Positions 23,203 through 30,905 of a stretch of DNA of 64,000 bases are shown here, one piece after another. The stretch comes from Fulvimarina sp039652615. Lineage in GTDB: Bacteria > Pseudomonadota > Alphaproteobacteria > Rhizobiales > Rhizobiaceae. Each line of letters opens with the position of its first letter. The first letter of the stretch is position 1. The translations under genes and the position numbers were made by a program. The stretch lies in the NCBI RefSeq assembly GCF_039652615.1, contig NZ_JBDJAC010000002.1, forward strand, positions 186,001-250,000, written 5' to 3'. The notes below the pieces were generated by a model, which worked only from the letters and a program-made list of their open reading frames with translations, was not told the DNA's origin and did not search any database.

Positions 23203-24852
23203 TCAGCGCGTCAGCCGCTTGTAGGTCGGCCGCTTCGGATTCACCGCTTCAGGGCCAAGGCGCCGGATCTTATCCTGCTCGTAGTCCTCGAAGTTGCCCT
23301 CGAACCATTCCACATGGCTGTCACCCTCGAAGGCGAGTATGTGAGTGGCCATGCGGTCCAGGAACATGCGATCGTGGCTGATGACCACGGCGCAGCCGGC
23401 ATATTCCTCCAGCGCGTCTTCCAGCGCCGTCAGCGTCTCGGTGTCGAGATCGTTGGTCGGCTCGTCGAGCAGGATGACGTTGGAGCCGGACTTCAGCATC
23501 TTGGCGAGGTGGACGCGGTTGCGCTGACCGCCCGAAAGCGTGCCCACCTTCTGCTGCTGGTTCGGGCCCTTGAAGTTGAAGTTGCCCACATAGGCGCGGG
23601 AATTCATCTCGTATTTGCCGAGCTTCATGATATCGACGCCGCCCGAGATCTCCTCCCAGACATTGTTATTGGCATTCAGGTCGTCGCGGCTCTGGTCGAC
23701 ATAGCCGAGATCGACGGTCTCGCCGATTTCGATCTTGCCGGAATCGGGCTCTTCCTGACCGGTGATCATACGGAACAGCGTCGTCTTGCCGGCGCCGTTC
23801 GGACCGATGATGCCGACGATGCCGCCGGGCGGCAGCTTGAAGGTGAGACCGTCGATCAGCACCCGGTCGCCATAGCTCTTGGTGAGATTCTCGACCTCGA
23901 TGACCTTCTGTCCGAGACGCTCGCCCGTCGGAATGACGATCTTGCCGTCCGCCGGCTTTCTGTTCTCGGCGGCCTCGACAAGGTCCTGATAGGCGCGGAT
24001 ACGGGCCTTGGACTTGGTCTGGCGTCCCTTGGCGCCCTGGTTGATCCACTCGCGCTCGCGGTTGATCGCCCGCATGCGGGCATCATCCTCGCGGCCCTCC
24101 TGCTGCATGCGCTTGGCCTTCTTTTCCAGATAGACCGAGTAGTTGCCCTCATAGGGCACGCCATGACCGCGATCGAGTTCGAGAATCCAGCCGGTGACGT
24201 TGTCGAGGAAGTAGCGATCGTGCGTCACCATCAGGACGGAGCCTTCGTATTCGCGAAGGTGCTTTTCCAGCCAGTTGATGGTCTCGGCGTCGAGATGGTT
24301 GGTCGGCTCGTCGAGCAGCAGGATGTCGGGTTTGGAAAGCAGCAGCTTGCAGAGCGCGACGCGGCGTTTCTCGCCACCGGAGAGCGGGCCCACCTCGGCA
24401 TCGGACGGCGGACAGCGCAGGGCGTCCATCGCCATCTCGACCTGGTTCTCGAGATCCCAAAGGTCCTGGCTGTCGATGATGTCCTGGAGCTTGGCGCCTT
24501 CGTCCGCCGTCTCGTCGGAATAGTTCATCATCAGTTCGTTGTAACGATCGAGGATCGCCTGCTTGTCGGCGACGCCTTCCATCACGTTTTCGAAGACGTT
24601 CTTCGTCTCGTCGAGTTTCGGCTCCTGCGGCAGGTAGCCGACGGTCGCACCGTCCGCCGCCCAGGCTTCGCCGGTAAATTCGGTGTCGACACCCGCCATG
24701 ATCTTCAGGAGGGTGGACTTACCGGCGCCGTTCGGCCCGAGAATGCCGATCTTGGCGTCCGGGTAGAAGGAGAGGTGGATATTGTCGAGGACCTTCTTGT
24801 TGCCGTAGGTCTTCGACAGGCCGGACATGTGATAGATGAATTGGCGAGCCAT
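23203..24852 (-). CDS. ettA: EttA, energy-dependent translational throttle (ABC-F)
   Basis: A 549-residue cytosolic protein with two ABC domains. First: GPNGAGKST with SGGEKRRVALCKLLLSKPDILLLDEPTNHLD. Second: GPNGAGKTT with SGGQRNRVHLAKMLKSGSNVILLDEPTNDLD. A charged linker (about 240-320, ERERINQGAKGRQ-like) joins them, and there are no membrane segments. Length and both signatures match EttA, which binds the ribosomal E site and gates the first peptide bond according to energy state. A frame runs upstream to 25089, but MARQFIYHMSGLSK at 24852 is the family start. Confidence 0.94.
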   Translation of the reverse strand: MARQFIYHMSGLSKTYGNKKVLDNIHLSFYPDAKIGILGPNGAGKSTLLKIMAGVDTEFTGEAWAADGATVGYLPQEPKLDETKNVFENVMEGVADKQAILDRYNELMMNYSDETADEGAKLQDIIDSQDLWDLENQVEMAMDALRCPPSDAEVGPLSGGEKRRVALCKLLLSKPDILLLDEPTNHLDAETINWLEKHLREYEGSVLMVTHDRYFLDNVTGWILELDRGHGVPYEGNYSVYLEKKAKRMQQEGREDDARMRAINREREWINQGAKGRQTKSKARIRAYQDLVEAAENRKPADGKIVIPTGERLGQKVIEVENLTKSYGDRVLIDGLTFKLPPGGIVGIIGPNGAGKTTLFRMITGQEEPDSGKIEIGETVDLGYVDQSRDDLNANNNVWEEISGGVDIMKLGKYEMNSRAYVGNFNFKGPNQQQKVGTLSGGQRNRVHLAKMLKSGSNVILLDEPTNDLDTETLTALEDALEEYAGCAVVISHDRMFLDRMATHILAFEGDSHVEWFEGNFEDYEQDKIRRLGPEAVNPKRPTYKRLTR

Positions 24853-25150
24853 GGCGCGCGAACGTCTCCGATATCGGTCGAATGCGGGATTTGAAGTCGC
24901 GACCGATCTAAGGCATCGGGCAGCATTTCGCAACGCGAGGCCGCGCTTGATTCGCAAGGTGCCCGAGGCACGGCGGAAACCATCTTTGCACAATGCTGCT
25001 ATCGCGATGGCAACAGTCGCCGCCGATATCCCGCCCGAAACCCGCCGAGACCTTGCGCGCCGGGCTGCCCTCCTCCATTCTCCGCACACTATTCTCGTTC
25101 CATGTCAGCGGATCGAACGACGAGAGACAATCAAGACCGGTCACCCCATC

Positions 25151-26047
25151 ATGAGCCGCACCTCCCTCTTCTTGCCCGCCCAGGGCCATTTCGTGCGGCC
25201 CCAGCTCAGGCTTGCGAAGCCGGCCAAGAAGCTTGCCTGGTTCGGACTGACGCTCTTTCTCGTCTCTGTCGCGATCTATCGGCTGGGCGGTATTTCCACC
25301 GACGCGCTGATCGGAACGCTCGGCCTTTCCTTCGCAATGCTCGTCGTCGCCCTTCTCATCGGCCTGACAGGCATCTTGCGCGCCTGGTTCCAGGCGGCGC
25401 GGGGCGGGTCGAGCGCGTTCGGCGCAGCGCTCATCGCCTTTATCGGCCTCTTTCCCTACGCGCTGATCGCAGGTCTTGCGGCCGAAAACCCGGCGACGAA
25501 CATCGCCTATACGGGCGGGTTTGCCGACGATGTTTCGGCGACGCAGGCTCCCGGCGATCGGGCTTTGACGATCGGCGCGATCGCCGCCGCGATGCCGGCC
25601 CATCGCTATGCGGCACCCCCGGTGCAAGTCGCCGAGGCCGCACGTACCGCCGCCCTCGATTCGGGCTGGCGCATCGAGGAGATCGCCGCAGTCGACGCAG
25701 AGGACGGCTCAGACGCTGCCTCCGACCCACTCGGCGTCATTCGCAACAGCGGTGTCGTTCCGCGCCCGACTTACCGGGAGAGTGTCGATACCGAGGAACA
25801 GAGCGGGCAACTGGATCTGCCTGTGCGCGAAGCCTACACGCTCAAAGCCGTGGCTTCGGACTGGCTCATCGGCCTTCCGAGCGACGTCACCGTTCGTATT
25901 ATCGCCGATGGAGACGGCACGATCGTCGATGTGCGGTCGGTCTCTCGCGACATTGCTTACGATTTCGGCCAGAATCGCCGCTTCGTCGATCGCTTTCTGG
26001 CAGCGCTGGATCTGGCGATGGCCGGCGAGGAAGACGTGACCGGCTAG
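25151..26047 (+). CDS. DUF1499 membrane protein
   Basis: A 298-residue protein with three hydrophobic helices in the first half (about 29-48, 54-78 and 95-113) and a C-terminal DUF1499 domain of about 120 residues ending VDVRSVSRDIAYDFGQNRRFVDRFLAAL, the typical family closing motif. Function unknown. Divergent from ettA. ATG 25151 was selected because the conserved MSRTSLFLPAQ leader starts there and the upstream 105 codons overlap the ettA promoter region. Confidence 0.82.
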   Translation: MSRTSLFLPAQGHFVRPQLRLAKPAKKLAWFGLTLFLVSVAIYRLGGISTDALIGTLGLSFAMLVVALLIGLTGILRAWFQAARGGSSAFGAALIAFIGLFPYALIAGLAAENPATNIAYTGGFADDVSATQAPGDRALTIGAIAAAMPAHRYAAPPVQVAEAARTAALDSGWRIEEIAAVDAEDGSDAASDPLGVIRNSGVVPRPTYRESVDTEEQSGQLDLPVREAYTLKAVASDWLIGLPSDVTVRIIADGDGTIVDVRSVSRDIAYDFGQNRRFVDRFLAALDLAMAGEEDVTG

Positions 26048-26159
26048 TCTTCGACGACCGTTGAGAAGCTCGGGCCGCACTGACTTTCAAAGCGCCCTCT
26101 TCAAAACCGTTCCTTATGGAATTTGCGATCTAATCGCGAAGCGCCGATCCGTTGCCGCC

Positions 26160-26290
26160 TGGGCGATATGACTTCGGCGCCATGAATTCGTCTTGGAGCG
26201 GATGCGAATGATCGGAATCGCGTTTTCGCTTCAAGTCTTTGTTTTGGCGCATGGTTTGGCACGAGACGCTCTTCAACTTCTCGGGCCAGG
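26160..26290. repeat. Intergenic sequence related to 52470-52580 (second repeat family)
   Basis: In the 285-bp gap before the DUF5330 gene, the stretch TTTCGCTTCAAGTCTTTG..TTGG (about 26225-26250), read on the minus strand, resembles CAAAACAAAGGCGTAAAGCGAAA at about 52514-52536. The shared core suggests a second family of dispersed rhizobial intergenic elements. Similarity is partial and limits are uncertain. Confidence 0.4.
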
Positions 26291-26332
26291 TCATGCTTTA
26301 GGGAATCAAGGAACGCACCCCGGAACCGCTTG

Positions 26333-26908
26333 ATGATTCGCTTCCTCCTCAAAACAGCGTTCGTGATCGGCATTGGGTCGCTCTTCATCCCGGGCCTCGG
26401 TTCGGACGACGGGGACGTGACGCTGGACCCTTTTCAGAGCTTCATGGGTTTTAGGGCCGCCGTGGAGGACGTCATGGGGTTCTGCACCCGGGCACCCGAG
26501 GCGTGCGAGGCCGGTTCCCAACTCGGCCAGTTTGCGCTTGGGAGAGTGGAAAGCGGGTTCTCGGTCGCGCTCGATGCCGCAAGCTCCGGCGGTTTTCAGG
26601 ACAAGCCGGTCGAGAACCCCGTGCTCTCCAATCGACCAGATCAGCCGAAGATCGACTGGTCTTCGATCGACCCCGCCCTGATCCGCGAATTGCTTGAGGC
26701 CGTCGACGATGACCAAATACCCGGCGCTCAACAGATCCCACCCGACATCGTGAAAGCGGTGAGGCGAGCGGCCGACCTTGCCGCGCGGGGCGAGCCGCTC
26801 GACGCGGGCATCGTCGAGCGCTTTGACAGGGTTACGGTGAACCAGGGCACGCAGAAGGAGCCCGGTTCCATGGCGGTGCCGACACCGCGCCCTCGCCCGG
26901 CCCTGTAA
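26333..26908 (+). CDS. DUF5330 domain protein
   Basis: A 191-residue protein with an N-terminal hydrophobic segment (MIRFLLKTAFVIGIGSLFIPG), then FQSFMGFRAAVEDVMGFCTRAPEACEAGSQLGQFA, containing the paired Cys (GFCxRxPxAC) typical of DUF5330 proteins of Hyphomicrobiales. The rest is polar and Pro-rich at the end (PTPRPRPAL). Probably anchored in the inner membrane facing the periplasm with a disulfide; function unknown. It begins 60 bp upstream of the sufE transcript region and may be co-transcribed with it. Confidence 0.72.
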   Translation: MIRFLLKTAFVIGIGSLFIPGLGSDDGDVTLDPFQSFMGFRAAVEDVMGFCTRAPEACEAGSQLGQFALGRVESGFSVALDAASSGGFQDKPVENPVLSNRPDQPKIDWSSIDPALIRELLEAVDDDQIPGAQQIPPDIVKAVRRAADLAARGEPLDAGIVERFDRVTVNQGTQKEPGSMAVPTPRPRPAL

Positions 26909-26967
26909 ATTCCCGGCCTGCCGGTCTATATCCCGGTCACCCGCAAAGCAGACGAAGGAGGCCTTCC

Positions 26968-27390
26968 TTGCAGTCGATCGAGGACATCCTCACCGATTTC
27001 GAATTTCTCGACGATTGGGAAGACCGCTATCGCTACCTCATCGAGCTCGGCCGGTCGCTGCCTCCGATGGACGAGGCGGAGCTGAATGAGAGGACCAAGG
27101 TGCAGGGTTGCGTCAGCCAGGTCTGGCTCGTCAGCGAGATCGACAGCGCGTCTCCGCCCCGCCTCACATTTCGCGGCGAATCCGACGCCCATATCGTCAA
27201 AGGCCTCGTCGCGATCGCCCTTGCGCTCTTTTCCAACAAGACCGCGCAGGAGATTATCGAAACAGATGCGAGCGCGACGTTCAACCAGATCGGCCTCCAG
27301 GACCATCTCACGCCGCAGCGTTCGAATGGCCTGCGCGCCATGGTGGACCGGATCAAGCGCGACGCGAACGCCGCGCTCGAAAACGCCTGA
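26968..27390 (+). CDS. sufE: SufE family Fe-S assembly protein (TTG start)
   Basis: A 140-residue sulfur-acceptor protein. KVQGCVSQVWLV contains catalytic Cys48, and FLDDWEDRYRYLIELGRSLPP and GLVAIALALFSNKTAQEI are standard SufE signatures. SufE takes persulfide sulfur from SufS and passes it to the SufBCD scaffold. The other suf genes are not here, which is common for this sufE. The start is TTG at 26968, decided by a strong GAAGGAGG 6 nt upstream; the next in-frame ATG is at residue 34 and would lose helix 1. Its TGA stop is part of repeat copy 3. Confidence 0.92.
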   Translation: MQSIEDILTDFEFLDDWEDRYRYLIELGRSLPPMDEAELNERTKVQGCVSQVWLVSEIDSASPPRLTFRGESDAHIVKGLVAIALALFSNKTAQEIIETDASATFNQIGLQDHLTPQRSNGLRAMVDRIKRDANAALENA

Positions 27391-27493
27391 TACCGTATTC
27401 GGTTGATGAAGCCGGGGACGGTATCGAAGCCCGCGCGGCGTCTGAGCATTTTCAAACCCGTTATCATCAAGCGATCAAACGAACTTCGTACGA
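27388..27493 (+). repeat. RIME-like intergenic repeat, copy 3
   Basis: A 106-bp unit starting TGATACCGTATTCGG, with GATACCG/CGGTATC arms at left and a second palindrome at right. It fills the whole space between convergent sufE and the DUF6456 gene: its first three bases are the sufE stop codon and its last base adjoins the DUF6456 stop codon (27494-27496). Shared with 20211-20316 and 20980-21086. Confidence 0.87.
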
Positions 27494-28000
27494 TCAGCCA
27501 TTTCGCGCGCCTTCCCGACCGGTGAGATCGGGCCGCGCATCCTCGGCCTTCCATGCCCGCAGCGCGCCGGAGCGCCGCGCCGGCACGCCGGTGAAGCCAT
27601 AATGGCGGGCCAGGATGCCGAGGCCTGCCTTCAGAAGCATCTTGGCCGAACGCGCCGGCCAGCCGCGTTCACGCTCGACGAGTTCCAGCCCCTTCAGATG
27701 GCAGGCGATGTCCATGACGAGGCCGGACAATTCCGGCCCGATCGCAGCGACTGCCTTGTCGACACGGGCACGCGCATCGATCGCATTGTCGGACAGATCG
27801 TTTGTGCCACGCGGAGCCGATCGGTCCCGCGGCTGGGCATCCCAGCGTTGAGTGACGGATGGCATCAGCGCCCCGCGGGTGAAATCAGCCCGTAACCGTT
27901 CGGCCGCATCCCGTTCCGCTTCGTTGAGAAAGGCTGGCTGGCGCCCCCGATCGACCGACAACCGCGTGACGGCCCAATCCTTTTCGCCGGAAAACATCAT
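27494..28000 (-). CDS. DUF6456 domain protein
   Basis: A 168-residue soluble protein. The C-terminal two thirds (ERLRADFTRGALMPSVTQRWD, IDARARVDKAVAAIGPELSGLVMDIACHLKGLELVERERGWPARSAKMLLKAGLGILARHYG) match the DUF6456 family of alphaproteobacteria, helical and of unknown function. Its ATG overlaps the TGA of the DnaA-C-like gene (ATGA), so translation is coupled and the two probably act together. In some relatives the family is joined to a DNA-binding domain, which makes a regulatory role plausible but unproven. Confidence 0.8.
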   Translation of the reverse strand: MMFSGEKDWAVTRLSVDRGRQPAFLNEAERDAAERLRADFTRGALMPSVTQRWDAQPRDRSAPRGTNDLSDNAIDARARVDKAVAAIGPELSGLVMDIACHLKGLELVERERGWPARSAKMLLKAGLGILARHYGFTGVPARRSGALRAWKAEDARPDLTGREGARNG

Positions 28001-28440
28001 GCGAGCCACCCGGCATCGCCGTTCTTGATCAGCGCGTTGCGAATGAGATGCGCGAGCCGTTCGAGATGCTCGATCTTCGCGTCGAATTCGGGATCGTCCC
28101 TTCGATCCTCGATTCGTCTCACCGCATGGGCGATGCTGGTGCGATCCCGGCCGAACGCCCGGCCCGCGCGGATGAGCGAGACCTGGAACACCACATGGGC
28201 GAGATACATGGCGACATGACGCGCCTCGCAGGCCGACGCTTTCGAGCGGTTGGGCTTTTCGATTTCCTGAGGATCGACATCGAGTAGAACCGCCGCGACC
28301 GCGATGGCGACACGGCACAGTTTCGCCTCGTCCTCCTGCCCCGAACCCGGTCCCCGACCGTGATCCCCCCCAAGGGTGGCGAGACTGTGTCGAGCGCCTT
28401 CGCCCATGGTCGGCGAGGCGGTTTGGCAAGTTTGCTGCAT
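27997..28440 (-). CDS. Small protein with DnaA C-terminal-type DNA-binding domain
   Basis: A 147-residue protein. After a polar leader, residues about 50-147 resemble domain IV of DnaA (Bac_DnaA_C). EARHVAMYLAHVVFQVSLIRAGRAFGRDRTSIAHAVRRIEDRR follows the DnaA pattern of a HTH plus the signature loop D-R-T-S-I-x-H-A (DnaA: DHTTVLHA). No AAA+ domain is present, so it is not an initiator. The start at 28440 has GGAGG 8 nt upstream; an ATG at 28473 lacks one. Likely a transcription factor that may recognise DnaA-box-like sites; a matching palindrome lies 55 bp upstream. Confidence 0.82.
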   Translation of the reverse strand: MQQTCQTASPTMGEGARHSLATLGGDHGRGPGSGQEDEAKLCRVAIAVAAVLLDVDPQEIEKPNRSKASACEARHVAMYLAHVVFQVSLIRAGRAFGRDRTSIAHAVRRIEDRRDDPEFDAKIEHLERLAHLIRNALIKNGDAGWLA

Positions 28441-28494
28441 GGCGGGGTCCTCCGAGAGTTTGGCTCCACTCATTGAGGACCAAACCCACGGCGC

Positions 28495-28520
28495 GGGGAT
28501 AACTTTCCTATATTATCCCC
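28495..28520. promoter_or_regulatory. GGGGATAA-N10-TTATCCCC palindrome, DnaA-box-like operator
   Basis: A perfect inverted repeat of 8-bp arms lies between the divergent DnaA-C-like gene (minus) and a plus-strand hypothetical gene. Each arm read with its neighbours (TTATCCCCA at 28513-28521) differs from the DnaA box TTATCCACA at one base. The encoded DnaA-C-like protein is the obvious candidate to bind here; this is inferred from motif and position. Confidence 0.6.
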
Positions 28521-28674
28521 AAAACCGACCGCAGCGATACGCAATACATGGTGCAAAAGCAGACATCCGACTTCGATTTCGCTTCAGATCACCCGTCTTT
28601 TATAGGTATTTTTTCCTCATAACAATCGAAAGCTGCAATCTGGGCGTGGACAACCCAGACAAAAGCAGGATGTT

Positions 28675-29352
28675 ATGGATCACCGGAAACTCGCAGCAGC
28701 GCTACAGGAAGCAGCCGACGCCTATGCAGCCAGTCGCAGGCTGGCTTCCCATTTGCCGCTGGAGGCCGCGCAAATCGACTTTCTCGTCCTCAACTCAGGA
28801 ATTTCCAATGCCGGTCTGAAGCTCTGCCGGAGGGAGAGAAACGCGAGGAGAACCCGCTTCTCGCGCGACGAGTTCGATCCCGCCTCTCTCGACTATCTGG
28901 TGAAGGCCTTCCCGGCCTCGGAGCGTATGGATCTTGCCGCGCGGCTGAGCCGGGAGATCGCCACCCTCAAGCGATACGCCCGGATCTCCGATGCCCGCTA
29001 CGACATCAACAGGCATGCCGCCCTCGTTCGGCTGCTTGCGGCGCTGAACGGGAGGGCGACCGATGGACCCCGCCCCCCTCTCGATCGAACCGCCAACAGA
29101 AAAGGCGTCCCGCCGAAGCGGAACGCCTTTGTCTGTCGTCTTGAGAAGAACAGCGTCAACGCTGCCCGAAGACGCGTGAAATCAGTAAGCGATGTCGGCG
29201 GCGGCAGCCTCGCCAGCATCGACGGTGTTGCCGACATCCGCGCCAACACCACGAACCGTATTGGCGCATGCGCCGAGCGTGAAGAGTGCCGTAGCGAGAA
29301 CGAGGGCGGCAGTGATTTTGGAAGCCATGTGAACACCTTGCGTGAACGGTAA
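28675..29352 (+). CDS. Hypothetical protein; 3' end doubtful
   Basis: An open frame of 225 codons. The first 125 residues look genuine: alternating helices, typical codon use, a basic patch (CRRERNARRTRFSRDEF) and a DLAARLSREIATLKRYARISD segment. I recognise no family. From about residue 130 the frame runs through a hairpin terminator (29101-29130) and across the whole convergent entericidin-like gene, which is improbable. A shift of frame near 29062 would end the protein at 29179, just before the convergent gene. The true end is therefore uncertain. Divergent from the DnaA-C-like operon and sharing its upstream palindrome. Confidence 0.5.
   Translation: MDHRKLAAALQEAADAYAASRRLASHLPLEAAQIDFLVLNSGISNAGLKLCRRERNARRTRFSRDEFDPASLDYLVKAFPASERMDLAARLSREIATLKRYARISDARYDINRHAALVRLLAALNGRATDGPRPPLDRTANRKGVPPKRNAFVCRLEKNSVNAARRRVKSVSDVGGGSLASIDGVADIRANTTNRIGACAEREECRSENEGGSDFGSHVNTLRER
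29101..29130 (-). terminator. Terminator of the entericidin-like gene
   Basis: AAAGGCGT-x-CCGC / GCGG-x-ACGCCTTT forms a 12-bp stem with one mismatch and a 4-nt loop, and a TTTTCTGTT run follows on the minus strand. It lies 52 bp after the stop codon of the entericidin-like gene, inside the doubtful end of the opposite-strand frame. Confidence 0.8.
29182..29328 (-). CDS. Entericidin A/B-like lipoprotein
   Basis: A 48-residue protein: a lipoprotein signal (MASKITAALVLATALFTLGAC, lipobox LGAC) then NTVRGVGADVGNTVDAGEAAAADIAY. The C-N-T-x-R-G-x-G-x-D pattern right after the lipid-attached Cys is the entericidin family hallmark. In enterobacteria EcnA/EcnB form an antidote/toxin pair; in alphaproteobacteria single copies are widespread and probably stress-linked envelope lipoproteins. 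Only one member is here. The frame extends to 29568 upstream, but the signal sequence fixes the start. Confidence 0.85.
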   Translation of the reverse strand: MASKITAALVLATALFTLGACANTVRGVGADVGNTVDAGEAAAADIAY

Positions 29353-29555
29353 TATTACATTTTGGAAATGCGGGAGCCGGACTTTGGGTTCCACCAGCTT
29401 TCGGAACAACTGATCCTCAAAGCGCTTTTTTGCGGTTGCTATCGTCCGGCCTCTGGAAATTGCTGCACTGCAAAACACATTTGAGAAACGCCGGCAAACG
29501 GCTATGGACACGCCTTCGGATGTTGTCGAACAACCAATCTTGAAAGTGCATCGCG

Positions 29556-30737
29556 ATGAGTCAGCCATCCCTCGACACTGCGATTTCCCATCCCAGCGAG
29601 CTTCTCGTGCTGGTCTTTCAGGGAGGAGGCGCGCTCGGTTCCTATCAGGCGGGCGTTTTCGAGGCGATCGCGGAAAAGGACGCGCGGCCGGACTGGATCG
29701 CTGGAATTTCCATCGGCTCGATCAATGCCGCGCTGATTGCCGGCAATCCTCCGGAGCGCCGCGTCGAGGCCCTGCGCGGCTTCTGGCAGACGATTTCCTC
29801 GCTCGTCACCTTCGATCCGCCCCTTCCAGGCAGCATCGTCCGGTCCGTCTTCAACGAAGGCAGCGCGACCGCGGCCGCCCTGTTCGGCATTCCGGGGTTC
29901 TTCACGCCGCGCTTTCCGCCGACCTACCTGTTCCCAAGCGAGCATCCCAGCGAACTCAGCTATTACGATACGGCACCCTTGCGGGAAACGCTGCTTCGCT
30001 TCTGCGACTTCGACTATCTCAACGACGAAGGGCCGCGCATCAGCCTCGGCGCCGTGAACATCCGGACGGGAAATTTCTGCTATTTCGACAGCGCCGACAC
30101 TCGCATCGGACCGGAGCATGTGATGGCCAGCGGCGCCCTGCCGCCCGGCTTTCCCCCGGTGGAGATCGACGGCGAATGGTACTGGGACGGAGGCATCGTC
30201 TCGAATACCCCGCTGCAGTATATTCTCGAGCGGGACCGCGATCACGACATGGTCGCGTTCCAGATCGATCTCTTTTCTTCGCGCGGCAATTTGCCGGAGA
30301 CCATGGAAGACGTGTCCCAGCGCGAAAAGGATATCCGCTATTCGAGCCGCACCCGTCTCATCACCGATGTGATCAAGGAACGCCAACGCGAGCGCCGTGC
30401 CGTTCATCGTCTTCTGGAAAAGCTCCCCGAAGAGCTGAAAGACGATCCGGACGCCGCGTTTCTGCATGAATGCGAGACGGATGCCTCGGTCACGATCGTC
30501 CATCTCATCAACAGGACGCGCGATTACAGCCGGGGATCGAAGGACTATGAGTTCTCGCGGCACACGGTGGACGAGCGCTGGAGCGACGGCTATCAGGACG
30601 CCATGCGAACGCTCAATCATCCGGCCTATGTCAATCGGCAGAAGCCGGAGATTGCCATAGAGGTTCTGGATCTCGCGACCGGAGAGGACCTGTCGCCGGG
30701 TCGGAGCAACAAGCTCGGTCAGAAGGAAGCGTCTTGA
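29556..30737 (+). CDS. Patatin-like phospholipase
   Basis: A 393-residue patatin-domain protein. The oxyanion-hole glycine motif FQGGGALGSYQAGV is at about 23-36, the nucleophile elbow GISIGS (catalytic Ser) near 50, and the D-G-G catalytic Asp motif in WYWDGGIVSNTP near 210. The C-terminal region (SRTRLITDVIKERQRERRAVHRLLEKLP) matches the DUF3734 extension often attached to bacterial patatins, including proteins tied to polyhydroxyalkanoate or lipid metabolism. No signal peptide, so cytosolic or membrane-associated. Likely hydrolyses phospholipid acyl esters. Confidence 0.9.
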   Translation: MSQPSLDTAISHPSELLVLVFQGGGALGSYQAGVFEAIAEKDARPDWIAGISIGSINAALIAGNPPERRVEALRGFWQTISSLVTFDPPLPGSIVRSVFNEGSATAAALFGIPGFFTPRFPPTYLFPSEHPSELSYYDTAPLRETLLRFCDFDYLNDEGPRISLGAVNIRTGNFCYFDSADTRIGPEHVMASGALPPGFPPVEIDGEWYWDGGIVSNTPLQYILERDRDHDMVAFQIDLFSSRGNLPETMEDVSQREKDIRYSSRTRLITDVIKERQRERRAVHRLLEKLPEELKDDPDAAFLHECETDASVTIVHLINRTRDYSRGSKDYEFSRHTVDERWSDGYQDAMRTLNHPAYVNRQKPEIAIEVLDLATGEDLSPGRSNKLGQKEAS

Positions 30738-30905
30738 CGAAGACGGTCCAAACCTCGACTTAACAGTTGATGGTGTCTAATAGCGCGAACCGAGGCAAAC
30801 CGGCCGTTCCAAGCGGCTTGGCGTCTTGGCGATATGGTGCGCGGGCCAAACCGAAAAAGCCCGCGCTCGTCACGCCGAACCCGCAATGGATGAGAGTCAA
30901 ATTTC

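Noticed and set aside
22660..24894. 744-codon plus-strand frame opposite the HWE kinase and ettA
   Set aside because: Antisense shadow; both minus-strand genes have complete family motifs.
28495..28521. DnaA-box-like sites as part of a replication origin
   Set aside because: Only two imperfect boxes in one palindrome, no AT-rich unwinding region and no dnaA, hemE or parAB genes nearby; better read as an operator.
29182..29328. Entericidin-like gene as half of a toxin-antidote pair
   Set aside because: Only one member is present and no second small lipoprotein is beside it; single entericidin-like genes are common in this group.
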